64,000 bases of DNA, from positions 2,604,001 to 2,668,000 of the forward strand of contig NZ_CP060790.1 of the NCBI RefSeq assembly GCF_014489595.1, in the 5' to 3' direction. Both the position numbers and the translations under genes were made by a program. Numbering within the stretch: position 1 is the stretch's first letter; every line of letters begins with the position of its first letter. The stretch comes from Paenacidovorax monticola. Its GTDB lineage: Bacteria; Pseudomonadota; Gammaproteobacteria; Burkholderiales; Burkholderiaceae_C. The notes beneath the pieces are model-generated. The model did not search any database. It had not been told where the DNA came from and worked only from the letters and a program-made list of their open reading frames with translations. This document shows positions 44,192 to 52,667 of this stretch, piece after piece.

Positions 44192-46594
44192 TCAGTTGCG
44201 CACGGGCTTGCCGGTGTTGAGCATTCCCAAAATGCGTTCGTGCGTCTTGGGCTGGCCGATCAGGTGGCAGAAGACCTTGCGCTCCAGCGTGAGCAGGTAT
44301 TCCTCGCTCACGAGCGAACCGGGGTCCACGTCGCCGCCGCAAACCACGTTGGCGATCATCGCGGCGATCTGGAAGTCGTAGGCGCTGATGAAGCCGCCGT
44401 CGCGCATGTTCACGAGCTGGGCCTTGATGGTGGCCAGGCCGCTGCGGCCCGCCACGGGGAACAGGCGCTTGTGCGGCGCGCGCCAGCCGCCCACCGCCAT
44501 GGCCTTGGCCTCGTTGATGGCGGTGAACAGCACCTCGTCCTTGTGCGGGACGATGAGGTCGCTCTCCAGCAGGTAGCCGAGCTTCTTGGATTCGATGGCG
44601 CTCGTGCCCACCTTGGCCATGGCCGCAGCGGTGAAGCCTTCGGTCAGGAAGGGCAGGATGTCCTTGCTGGTGGAAGCGGCCATGTTCTCGGCCGCGCGGC
44701 GGGCGATGTAGGTGAGGCCGCCCGCGCCGGGCACCAGGCCCACGCCCACTTCGACGAGGCCGATGTAGCTCTCCATGTGGGCCACGCGGCGCGCCGAATA
44801 CACGGCCAGCTCGCAGCCGCCGCCCAGCGCCATGCCGTGGATGCCGGCCACCACGGGCACCTGCGCGTAGCGGATGCGCATCATGAGGTTCTGCAGCTCC
44901 TGCTCCACGCTCTCGATCGCATCGGCACCGCCGACCACGAAGGCGGGCATGGTGGCTTCCAGGTCGGCGCCCACGCTGAAGGGCGCGTCGCCCGACCAGA
45001 TGACCATGGCCTGGTATTCGTTCTCGGCCAGCTCCACGGCCTCCATCAGGCCTTCCATCACCTCGGGGCTGATGGCGTGCATCTTGTTCTTGATGCTGGC
45101 GATCAGCACCTGGCCGTCGAGCGTCCAGGTGCGCAGCGCGCGGCTCTCGGCCAGCGTGGTGCCGGCCGTGCGCCAGTCGGGCAGGTTGGTTTCGCCCAGC
45201 AGCGGCTCGGGGAAGAGCTGGCGCTGGTACACGGGCAGTTGGCGGCGCGGCACGAACGTGCCGCGCGATGCGCTCCACGAGCCCTGCGCGGTGTGCACGC
45301 CGCCGGCCTCGGCCACGGGGCCCTTGAAGACCCACTCGGGCAGCGGTGCCTTGCACAGCGCCTTGCCCGCGTCGATGTCCTCCTGGACCATCTTCGCGAC
45401 TTCGAGCCAGCCCGCTTCCTGCCACAGTTCGAAGGGGCCCTGCTTCATGCCGAAGCCCCAGCGCATGGCCTGGTCCACGTCGCGCGCGTTGTCGGCGATG
45501 GTGCCCAGGTGCACGGCCGCGTAATGGAAGCTGTTGCGCAGGATGGCCCAGAGGAAGCGGCCCTGCGCGCCCTCGGCGTTGCGCAGCAGCTTCAGGCGCT
45601 CGGCCGCCGGTTTTTTCAGCATGCGGCCGTAGACCTCGTCGGCCTTCTGGCCGCCGGGCACGTACTCTTCGCTCTCCAGGTCGAAGCGCAGCACGTCGCG
45701 GCCTACCTTCTTGTAGAAGCCGGCCTTGGTCTTCTGGCCCAGGTTGCCCAGCTCCAGCAGCTTCTTCAGCACGGCGGGCGTTCCGAAGCTGCCGTAGAAC
45801 GGGTCGGTCTGCTCGTTCAGGTTGTCCTGCAGCGTCTTGATGACGTGGGCCATGGTGTCCAGGCCCACCACGTCGGCGGTGCGGAAGGTGCCGCTGCTGG
45901 CGCGGCCCAGCTTCTTGCCGGTGAGGTCGTCCACCACGTCGAAGGAGAGGCCGAAGTTCTCCACCTCCTTCATCGTGGACAGCATGCCCGCGATGCCCAC
46001 GCGGTTGGCCACGAAGTTGGGCGTGTCGTGCGCGCGCACCACGCCCTTGCCCAGACCGCTGGTCACGAAGGCTTCGAGCTGGTCCAGCACTTCGGGCGTG
46101 GTGGTGGGCGTGTTGATGAGCTCCACCAGCACCATGTAGCGCGGCGGGTTGAAGAAGTGGATGCCGCAAAAGCGCGGCTTCAGGCTCTCGGGCAGCGCCT
46201 CGCTGAGCTTGGTGATCGACAGGCCCGAGGTGTTGGACGCGAGGATCGCGTGCTTGGCCACGTGGGGCGCGATCTTCGTGTACAGGTCGAGCTTCCAGTC
46301 CATGCGCTCGGCGATGGCCTCGATCACGAGGTCGCATTCGCCCAGCAGGTGCATGTGCTCTTCGTAGTTGGCCTGCTGGATCAGCGCCGCATCGTCGGCC
46401 ACGCCCAGAGGCGACGGCTTGAGCTTCTTGAGGCCCTCGATGGCCTTGGTGACGATGCCGTTCTTCGGGCCTTCCTTGGCGGGAAGGTCGAACAGCACCA
46501 CGGGCACCTTCACGTTGACGAGGTGGGCCGCGATCTGCGCACCCATCACGCCCGCGCCGAGCACGGCGACTTTCTTCACATTGAATCGGGACAT
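44192..46594 (-). CDS. 3-hydroxyacyl-CoA dehydrogenase/enoyl-CoA hydratase, FadN-type
   Basis: 800 residues. The order is dehydrogenase first: a Rossmann NAD site (VAVLGAGVMGAQIAAHL) at about 9-25, then IHFFNPPRYMVLVELINTPT and the second dehydrogenase domain (KTLQDNLNEQTDPFYGSFGT, LGNLGQKTKAGFYKK). The crotonase hydratase domain is C-terminal (VAGIHGMALGGGCELAVYSA with VGLVPGAGG). This order is that of FadN-type proteins, unlike E. coli FadB, where hydratase comes first. It performs the middle steps of beta-oxidation. The annotation fadB is often used for these, but the domain order differs. Confidence 0.92.
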   Translation of the reverse strand: MSRFNVKKVAVLGAGVMGAQIAAHLVNVKVPVVLFDLPAKEGPKNGIVTKAIEGLKKLKPSPLGVADDAALIQQANYEEHMHLLGECDLVIEAIAERMDWKLDLYTKIAPHVAKHAILASNTSGLSITKLSEALPESLKPRFCGIHFFNPPRYMVLVELINTPTTTPEVLDQLEAFVTSGLGKGVVRAHDTPNFVANRVGIAGMLSTMKEVENFGLSFDVVDDLTGKKLGRASSGTFRTADVVGLDTMAHVIKTLQDNLNEQTDPFYGSFGTPAVLKKLLELGNLGQKTKAGFYKKVGRDVLRFDLESEEYVPGGQKADEVYGRMLKKPAAERLKLLRNAEGAQGRFLWAILRNSFHYAAVHLGTIADNARDVDQAMRWGFGMKQGPFELWQEAGWLEVAKMVQEDIDAGKALCKAPLPEWVFKGPVAEAGGVHTAQGSWSASRGTFVPRRQLPVYQRQLFPEPLLGETNLPDWRTAGTTLAESRALRTWTLDGQVLIASIKNKMHAISPEVMEGLMEAVELAENEYQAMVIWSGDAPFSVGADLEATMPAFVVGGADAIESVEQELQNLMMRIRYAQVPVVAGIHGMALGGGCELAVYSARRVAHMESYIGLVEVGVGLVPGAGGLTYIARRAAENMAASTSKDILPFLTEGFTAAAMAKVGTSAIESKKLGYLLESDLIVPHKDEVLFTAINEAKAMAVGGWRAPHKRLFPVAGRSGLATIKAQLVNMRDGGFISAYDFQIAAMIANVVCGGDVDPGSLVSEEYLLTLERKVFCHLIGQPKTHERILGMLNTGKPVRN

Positions 46595-46610
46595 TTCTGC
46601 GTTCCTTGAT

Positions 46611-47036
46611 TTACTGCACGCGCACCCAGGTCTGTGTGCGCCAGAAGGGGCCGAGGAAGCCGCGCACTTCGAGCCGCTTGCCCCCTTCGATGGGGGTGAG
46701 GCTGGCCCGGTATTCCTTGCCGTTCTCGGGGTCGAGGATCTTGCCGCCGTCCCACACTTCCTTGCCCTCGGCCTGCTTGCCGCCGCGGATGATCTCCAGG
46801 CCCGCGATGGGCTGGCCCTTGCGGTCGTCGGTGCATTCCGAGCAGGTGGGCTTGGCGTCTTTCTTGAGCGACTTCTCGATGCGGCCGCTGAGAGCGCCGC
46901 CGGCCTCCTGGATGCGGATCTCGGCCTTGGCCTCGCCGGTCTTATCGTCAACGCTGCGCCAGAGGCCCACGGGGGATATCTGCGCCCATGCGGGTGCGGT
47001 TGCTACCAAAAAAAGAGCTGCTAGCGCCTTCTTCAT
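46611..47036 (-). CDS. DUF2147 secreted protein
   Basis: 141 residues with a signal peptide (MKKALAALFLVATAPAWA). The mature part has the DUF2147 pattern: GLWRSVDDKTGEAKAEIRIQ, GALSGRIEKSL, TCSECTDDRKGQPIAGLEII and LTPIEGGKRLEVRGFLGPFW. It is a small periplasmic or secreted beta-rich protein of unknown function that recurs within beta-oxidation operons of this lineage. The gap to the next gene is 16 bp. Most of the signal peptide is encoded by a copy of the short lineage repeat (47002-47027). Confidence 0.88.
   Translation of the reverse strand: MKKALAALFLVATAPAWAQISPVGLWRSVDDKTGEAKAEIRIQEAGGALSGRIEKSLKKDAKPTCSECTDDRKGQPIAGLEIIRGGKQAEGKEVWDGGKILDPENGKEYRASLTPIEGGKRLEVRGFLGPFWRTQTWVRVQ
47002..47027 (-). 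repeat. lineage-type repeat inside the DUF2147 signal-peptide codons
   Basis: The stretch GCTACCAAAAAAAGAGCTGC followed by TAGCGC (plus-strand reading) matches the left side of the terminator element at 34538-34563 with two differences. It encodes about eight hydrophobic signal-peptide residues on the minus strand. Confidence 0.6.
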
Positions 47037-47073
47037 ATGGCCTCCGGGCAGTTTTGACTTGAAATCGGGTGGG

Positions 47074-48870
47074 TCAGGCGAGCGCGGCGTCGGTGTCCAT
47101 CAGCACCTTGCTGCCGCCGCGCGCAGTCTTCATCAGCGTCTGCACCTCGGGGAACAGCTTGGCGAAGTAGAAGCGCGCCGTCTGCAGCTTGGCGGTGTAG
47201 AACGGGTCGGTATTGCCTGCTGCAATGGCGCGCAGCGAGACCTGCGCCATACGGGCAAACAGGTAGCCGAACACCAGGTGGCCCGCGACGCGCAGGTAGT
47301 CCACGGCAGCCGCCCCCACCTCGTCGGGGTTCTGCATGCCCTTGAAGCCGATCTCGGTGGTGAACTTGGTCATCTGGTCGCCCAGCATGGCGATGGGGTT
47401 GATGAACTCGGCCATCTTCTCGTTCACGCCTTCCTCCTCGACCAGCTGGCCGATCAGCTTGCCGAACTTCTTGAGCGTGGCGCCGTTGTTGGAGAGGATC
47501 TTGCGGCCCAGCAGGTCGAGCGACTGCACGGTGTTCGTGCCTTCGTAGATCATGTTGATGCGGTTGTCGCGCACGAACTGCTCCATGCCCCATTCCTTGA
47601 TGAAGCCGTGGCCGCCGAAGACCTGCATGCACGCGTTGGTGGCGATGTGGCCGTTGTCGGTGATGAAGGCCTTGACGATGGGCGTGAGCAGCGCGACGAG
47701 CTCATCGGATTCCTTGCGCACCTTCTCGTCGGGATGGTGGTGCGCCTTGTCCAGCAGCAGCGTGCAGAACACCTGCAATGCGCGGCCGCCTTCGGCATAG
47801 GCCTTGGCCGTGAGCAGCATCTTGCGCACGTCGGGGTGCACGATGATGGGGTCGGCCTCCTTGTCCTTGGCCTTCACGCCCGACAGGCTGCGCATCTGGA
47901 TGCGGTCCTTGGCGTAGGCCAGCGCGTTCTGGAAGGCCACTTCCGTCAGCCCCAGCGACTGGTTGCCCACGCCCAGGCGGGCGGCGTTCATCATCACGAA
48001 CATGGCGGCCAGGCCCTTGTTGGGCTCGCCCACCATCGTGCCCACCGCGCCTTCGATCACGATCTGCGCCGTGGCGTTGCCGTGGATGCCCATCTTGTGC
48101 TCCAGGCCCGCGCAGTAGATCGGGTTGCGTTCGCCCAGGCTGCCGTCGGCATTGACCTTGAACTTCGGCACCACGAACAGGCTGATGCCCTTGCTGCCCT
48201 TGGGCGCATCGGGCAGGCGGGCCAGCACGAGGTGGACGATGTTCTCGGTCATATCATGCTCGCCGGCCGAGATGAAGATCTTGCTGCCAGTGATCTTGTA
48301 GGTGCCGTCGGCCTGGGGCTCGGCCTTGGTGCGCAGCAGGCCCAGGTCGGTGCCGCAGTGCGGCTCGGTCAGGCACATGGTGCCGGTCCACTCGCCGCTC
48401 GTGAGCTTGGGAAGGTACAGCTTCTTCTGCTCGTCGGTGCCGTGCGCGTGCAGGGCCTCGTAGGCGCCGTGCGACAGGCCGGGGTACATGGTCCAGGCCT
48501 GGTTGGCGCTGTTGAGCATTTCGTACAGGCACTGGTTGAGCACGAAGGGCAGGCCCTGGCCGCCATAGGCCACGTCGCACGACAGCGCCGCCCAGCCCCC
48601 TTCCACATACTTGGCGTAGGCTTCCTTGAAGCCCTTGGGCGTGGTCACGGCGTGCGTGGCCTTGTCGAGCACGCAGCCCTCAGCGTCGCCGCTGATGTTG
48701 AGCGGGAAGGTCACCTCGGCGGCGAACTTGCCGGCTTCCTCCAGCACCGCGTTGATCGTGTCGGCGTCGGTCTCGGCGTGCGCAGGCAGCGCCTTGAACT
48801 CATCCGCGACCTGGAAGACTTCATGCAGGACGAATTGCATGTCGCGCAGGGGCGGCGTGTAGGTAGGCAT
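47074..48870 (-). CDS. acyl-CoA dehydrogenase with C-terminal extension
   Basis: 598 residues, the length of the ACAD subfamily with an N-terminal and a C-terminal extension domain (FadE5/DmdC-like). FAD-binding and substrate sites appear in YPGLSHGAYEALHAHGTDEQ, GTMCLTEPHCGTDLGLLRTK and YKITGSKIFISAGEHDM. The catalytic Glu lies in INMIYEGTNTVQSLDLLGRK. It introduces the first double bond in acyl-CoA, passing electrons to ETF. It is the first enzyme gene of the operon, 45 bp after the TetR gene and 37 bp before the DUF2147 gene. Confidence 0.93.
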   Translation of the reverse strand: MPTYTPPLRDMQFVLHEVFQVADEFKALPAHAETDADTINAVLEEAGKFAAEVTFPLNISGDAEGCVLDKATHAVTTPKGFKEAYAKYVEGGWAALSCDVAYGGQGLPFVLNQCLYEMLNSANQAWTMYPGLSHGAYEALHAHGTDEQKKLYLPKLTSGEWTGTMCLTEPHCGTDLGLLRTKAEPQADGTYKITGSKIFISAGEHDMTENIVHLVLARLPDAPKGSKGISLFVVPKFKVNADGSLGERNPIYCAGLEHKMGIHGNATAQIVIEGAVGTMVGEPNKGLAAMFVMMNAARLGVGNQSLGLTEVAFQNALAYAKDRIQMRSLSGVKAKDKEADPIIVHPDVRKMLLTAKAYAEGGRALQVFCTLLLDKAHHHPDEKVRKESDELVALLTPIVKAFITDNGHIATNACMQVFGGHGFIKEWGMEQFVRDNRINMIYEGTNTVQSLDLLGRKILSNNGATLKKFGKLIGQLVEEEGVNEKMAEFINPIAMLGDQMTKFTTEIGFKGMQNPDEVGAAAVDYLRVAGHLVFGYLFARMAQVSLRAIAAGNTDPFYTAKLQTARFYFAKLFPEVQTLMKTARGGSKVLMDTDAALA

Positions 48871-48915
48871 GGGACGGACTCCTTGGTTGAAGCGGTTGGT
48901 TTGGAAAAAGGGAGA

Positions 48916-49593
48916 TCAGCCCTGCGCGGGCGCTTGCGCGCCATAGCGGGCCAGGATGTTGTCGAAACCCTTGAGCGCGCGCTCGATCGAGCCCGCGTTG
49001 CGCAGGAAGCGCGCCTCGTAGTGCAGCGCGAGGATCAGGCCGTGGATCTCGAAGAGCATCTGCTCCTCGTTCACGTCGGCGAGCAGCTCGCCGCGCTCCT
49101 TGCACTGCTCGATGGCGCGGCGCATGGCGGCGTGCCAGGTCAGCACCGAGCTGGCCAGCGCGTCGCGCACGGGGCCCGTGCGGTCGTCGAACTCGACGGC
49201 GCCGCTGATGTAGATGCAGCCCGAGTCGATCTCGATCGAGGTGCGCTTCATCCAGTTGTCGAACAGCGCGCGCAGGCGGGCCACGCCGCGCGGCGCGCTC
49301 ATGGCGGGGTAGAACACTTCCTGCTCGAAGCGCGCGTGGTACTCCCGGATCACCGAGATCTGCAGCTCCTCGCGCGAGCCGAAGTGGGCGAACACGCCCG
49401 ACTTGCTCATGCCCGTCACATCGGCAAGCGCACCGATGGACAACCCTTCGAGCCCGATGTGCGTGGCCAGGCCCAGCGCCGCATCGACGATGGTGGCCTT
49501 GGTCTGCTGGCCCTTCTGCAGCGCACGGCCACTGCTGCGCGTGCGCGAGGCACCGGCTTCGTCGATCGGGCGGATTTTGGCGGAGGTGGACAT
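48916..49593 (-). CDS. TetR/AcrR family regulator of the beta-oxidation operon
   Basis: 225 residues. The helix-turn-helix spans about residues 26-75 (ATIVDAALGLATHIGLEGLS, IGALADVTGMSKSGVFAHFG). The C-terminal ligand domain has a Trp-rich start (LFDNWMKRTSIEIDSGCIYI) typical of FadR/PsrA-like TetR C-terminal domains. I choose the ATG at 49593 over an upstream TTG. It heads the long minus-strand operon. A perfect palindrome lies 13 bp upstream of its start, so it probably represses its own operon and is released by acyl-CoA. Confidence 0.88.
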   Translation of the reverse strand: MSTSAKIRPIDEAGASRTRSSGRALQKGQQTKATIVDAALGLATHIGLEGLSIGALADVTGMSKSGVFAHFGSREELQISVIREYHARFEQEVFYPAMSAPRGVARLRALFDNWMKRTSIEIDSGCIYISGAVEFDDRTGPVRDALASSVLTWHAAMRRAIEQCKERGELLADVNEEQMLFEIHGLILALHYEARFLRNAGSIERALKGFDNILARYGAQAPAQG

Positions 49594-49606
49594 GGGGGCA
49601 GACAAA

Positions 49607-49620
49607 AACGAACGTTCGTT
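49607..49620. promoter_or_regulatory. TetR operator, perfect palindrome
   Basis: AACGAACGTTCGTT is a perfect 14-bp palindrome of the GAACGTTC-centred kind seen for PsrA/FadR-like TetR repressors. It lies 14 bp upstream of the regulator's ATG in an AT-richer island (AAAAACGAACGTTCGTTCTA). Confidence 0.75.
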
Positions 49621-49785
49621 CTATTCTGCAGCAAATTCCCGTTCCGCCGGAAATACCCCGGAAAAATAGGGAGACACCTCCAAACCCGCCCCGGGAGCCC
49701 GGAGCGCGGCCCGCAAACGACAAGGCCCGCAGGATGCCACCGCCACCGGCGCATTCCACGGGCCCTGGGCCAGAAAGGCCTGGCG

Positions 49786-51288
49786 CTATTTCATGGTGAT
49801 CGTGGTGTTCACGCCATCCGCGCGGCTGCCCTCTTCGTACCAGCGCGCGGTCACGGTCTTGGTCTGGGTCCAGAACTGCACGGCCTGCTTGCCGTTGGGC
49901 CCGAGGTCGCCGAGCTTGGAGGCGCGCGAGCCCGTGAAGCTGAAGTACGCCACAGGCACGGGAATCGGCACGTTGATACCGACCTGGCCCACATTGATGT
50001 CGTGCTGGTACTTGCGCGCGGCCCAGCCGCTGCTGGTGAAGATGGACGTGCCGTTGCCGTTGGGGTTGCGGTTGATGAAGGCGATGGCGTCTTCCAGCGT
50101 GTCCACGCACACCACGTTGAGCACGGGCCCGAAGATCTCCTGCTGGTAGATGTCCATGGCATCAGTCACGTCCGCAAAGACGGTGGGGCCGACGAAGTTG
50201 CCCTTCTCATAGCCGGGTACCACGCAACCGCGGCCGTCCAGCAGCAGGCGGGCGCCTTGGGCTACGCCGGAGTCGATCAGGCCCACCACGCGCTCCTTGG
50301 CGCGCGGATTGACCAGCGGGCCCAGGTCTGCGCTGCGGTCGGTGCCGGGGCCCACCTTCATGGCCTTGGACTTCTCCACCAGCTCGGGCAACCAGTCGCG
50401 CGCCGCCCCCACGAACACGGCCACGGAGTTGGCCATGCAGCGCTGGCCGGCGGCGCCGAAGGCCGAGCCCAGCAGGTTGTTCAGAGCGTGCTCCTTGGGC
50501 GCGTCGGGCATCACCACGCAGTGGTTCTTGGCGCCCATCATCGACTGCACGCGCTTGCCCGCCTCGCTGGCGCGGCGGTAAATGTGCGTGCCCACGTGGG
50601 TGGAACCGATGAACGACAGGGCCTTGATGTCGGGGTGATCGCACAGCATGTCGGCCACTTCGGGGCCCCCATGGATGACGTTGAGCACGCCGGGCGGCAC
50701 GCCCGCCTCGTGCGCCAGTTCCACTAGGCGCATGGTGGAACTGGGGTCCTGCTCGGATGGCTTGAGCACAAAGGTGTTGCCGCAGGCAATGGCCATGGGG
50801 AACATGAAGCACGGCAGCATCACCGGGAAGTTGAAGGCGGTGATGCCCGCCCCCACGCCCAGGGGCTGCAGCAGGTTGTACACGTCCACGCCGGTGGCGG
50901 CGTTCTCGGCGATCTCGCCCAGCTGCAGGGTGGTGATGGAGCAGGCGTGCTCCACCACTTCCAGGCCCCGGGCCACTTCGCCCTCGGCATCGGGCAGGGT
51001 CTTGCCGTGCTCGCGGGTGATGAGCTGCGCCAGCTCGGCCGTGTTCTCGCGGATGAGATGCTGCAGCTTGAGCATGATGCGCATGCGTGCGCCCAGCGAA
51101 GTGCTGCGCCAGGTCTGGAAGGCCGCCTGCGCGTTGGCCACGGCCAGGTTCACCTCTTCGGGGGTGGCGAAGGGAACGCGGGCGACGACCTCCTGCGTGG
51201 CGGGATTGGTGACGTCGCGCCACTGCGTGCTCGTGGAGGGGTGGAGCTTTCCGCCGATGAAGTGGTGGAGGGTGGTGGGGGTGCTCAT
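49786..51288 (-). CDS. mmsA: methylmalonate-semialdehyde dehydrogenase (acylating)
   Basis: 500 residues. Aldehyde dehydrogenase fold with ITAFNFPVMLPCFMFPMAIA at 149-168, LSFIGSTHVGTHIYRRASEA, the catalytic C284 in GAAGQRCMANSVAVFVGAAR, and QEIFGPVLNVVCVDTLEDAI. FNFP plus the missing general-base Glu (GAKNHCVVMP) are MmsA features. It oxidises methylmalonate or malonate semialdehyde to propionyl- or acetyl-CoA, at the end of valine, inositol or beta-alanine breakdown. A branched-chain-type ABC binding protein lies upstream by 34 bp, in the same transcript, with a divergent LysR. Confidence 0.93.
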   Translation of the reverse strand: MSTPTTLHHFIGGKLHPSTSTQWRDVTNPATQEVVARVPFATPEEVNLAVANAQAAFQTWRSTSLGARMRIMLKLQHLIRENTAELAQLITREHGKTLPDAEGEVARGLEVVEHACSITTLQLGEIAENAATGVDVYNLLQPLGVGAGITAFNFPVMLPCFMFPMAIACGNTFVLKPSEQDPSSTMRLVELAHEAGVPPGVLNVIHGGPEVADMLCDHPDIKALSFIGSTHVGTHIYRRASEAGKRVQSMMGAKNHCVVMPDAPKEHALNNLLGSAFGAAGQRCMANSVAVFVGAARDWLPELVEKSKAMKVGPGTDRSADLGPLVNPRAKERVVGLIDSGVAQGARLLLDGRGCVVPGYEKGNFVGPTVFADVTDAMDIYQQEIFGPVLNVVCVDTLEDAIAFINRNPNGNGTSIFTSSGWAARKYQHDINVGQVGINVPIPVPVAYFSFTGSRASKLGDLGPNGKQAVQFWTQTKTVTARWYEEGSRADGVNTTITMK

Positions 51289-51322
51289 GGGAGTGGGGAC
51301 AGAGGGTTGAGAAAGAGAGGCG

Positions 51323-52534
51323 TCACTTCTTCACGGCGGGGCAGGCCGATTCGGCCAGCGGCTTGAAGGCGATCTGGGCGGGGATGGTGCTCACGGTCTT
51401 GTAGTAGTCCCACGGGCCCTTGGACTCCGCGGGCTTCTTGACCTCGAACAGGTACATGTCGTGGATCACGCGCCCGTCGGGGCGGATGCTGGCGTTGCGC
51501 ATGACCGGGTCGTCGATCGGCAGGGTCCGCATCTTGCTCGCCACCACCTTCCAGTCGTCGGTCTTGGCGGCTGCCACCGAGCGCAGGTAGTGCAGCGTGC
51601 TCGAATACACGCCCGCCTGCACCATCGTGGGCTTGTAGCCCTTGTGCAGCTTCTCGAAGCGCGCGGAGAACGCCCGGGCCTTGTCGTCCATGTCCCAGTA
51701 GAAGCCCTCCGAGAACATCAGGCCCTGCGCCTGCTTGAGGCCCAGCGAGTGCACGTCGGTCAGGAACATCAGCAGCGACGCCACCTTCTGGTCCTTGCCG
51801 CCGATGCCGAACTCCCGCGCGGCCTTGATCGCGTTGACCGTGTCCTGCGCGCCGTTGGCCAGGCCGATGACCTGGGCCCGCGAGTTCTGCGCCTGCAGGA
51901 TGAACGAAGAGAAGTCGCTCGCGTTGAGCGGATGCCGCACGCTGCCCAGCACCGTGCCGCCGTAGGACTTGATCATGTCGCTCGCGTCCTTTTCGAGCGA
52001 ATGGCCGAACGCGTAGTCCACGGTCACGAAGTACCACGACTTGGAGCCGCCACGGGTCAGCGCCGCGGCCGCGCCGGACGCTGACGAGTAGGTGTCGAAC
52101 ATCCAGTGGAAGCCGTTCTCCGCGCAGTCCTCGTTGGTCAGGCGCGTGGTGGCGGGGCCGCTGTACATGGCGATGCCGCCCTTTTCCTTGACGAGCTTCT
52201 GCACCGCCAGCGCGCCCGCGGAGTTCGTGAGGTCCACCAGGGCGTCCACCTTGTCGCGGTCCAGCCATTCGCGGGCCTTGGTGGCGGCGATGTCGGCCTT
52301 GTTCTGGTGGTCGGTGCTGAGCACCTCGATCTTCATGCCCTTGCACTCGGCCTTCAGGCAGTCGTCCACCGCCATCTTCGCGGCCACGACCGAGCCCGCG
52401 CCGCCCATGCCGGAATAGGGCCCGGCCATGTCGGTCAGCACGCCGATCTTGACCGCGCCGTCGGAAATCTGGGCTTGCGCGCCCGCGCAAAGGGCGAGCG
52501 CGGCCAGGGCGAATGGGTGTCGGATGGGTTGCAT
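51323..52534 (-). CDS. ABC transporter substrate-binding protein (LivJ/type 1 periplasmic fold)
   Basis: 403 residues with signal peptide (FALAALALCAGAQAQ). The mature part opens ISDGAVKIGVLTDMAGPYSG, the standard Leu/Ile/Val-type start, then GKSWYFVTVDYAFGHSLEKD-like and VIGLANGAQDTVNAIKAARE. It probably binds a small carboxylate or amide rather than necessarily an amino acid. No permease or ATPase genes accompany it here. It is 34 bp upstream of mmsA. I start at MQPIRH, as the upstream frame has no signal features. Confidence 0.88.
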   Translation of the reverse strand: MQPIRHPFALAALALCAGAQAQISDGAVKIGVLTDMAGPYSGMGGAGSVVAAKMAVDDCLKAECKGMKIEVLSTDHQNKADIAATKAREWLDRDKVDALVDLTNSAGALAVQKLVKEKGGIAMYSGPATTRLTNEDCAENGFHWMFDTYSSASGAAAALTRGGSKSWYFVTVDYAFGHSLEKDASDMIKSYGGTVLGSVRHPLNASDFSSFILQAQNSRAQVIGLANGAQDTVNAIKAAREFGIGGKDQKVASLLMFLTDVHSLGLKQAQGLMFSEGFYWDMDDKARAFSARFEKLHKGYKPTMVQAGVYSSTLHYLRSVAAAKTDDWKVVASKMRTLPIDDPVMRNASIRPDGRVIHDMYLFEVKKPAESKGPWDYYKTVSTIPAQIAFKPLAESACPAVKK

Positions 52535-52640
52535 GGAAATGTCTCCTGTCTTTGTCGTTGTGCGCCACGGCTGCCACCGTGTGCGGGCCACTCTATAGGG
52601 CATTTATGCAAGTGGATACGGAGTTTTTGAATATGATGTT

Positions 52641-52652
52641 TGCAAATTTGCA
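52641..52652. promoter_or_regulatory. palindrome in the divergent LysR / binding-protein promoter
   Basis: TGCAAATTTGCA is a perfect 12-bp palindrome in a short AT-rich island between the divergent starts (52534 and 52668), within 16 bp of the LysR start codon. It fits a LysR autoregulatory site. Confidence 0.5.
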
Positions 52653-52667
52653 CCACACACCGGGAGC

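Noticed and set aside
46606..50727. Very long plus-strand open frame (about 1370 codons) opposite the beta-oxidation operon
   Set aside because: It is the mirror of GC3-biased genes on the other strand, rich in His/Arg/Gly/Ala with no recognisable domain; the minus-strand genes have full catalytic motifs.
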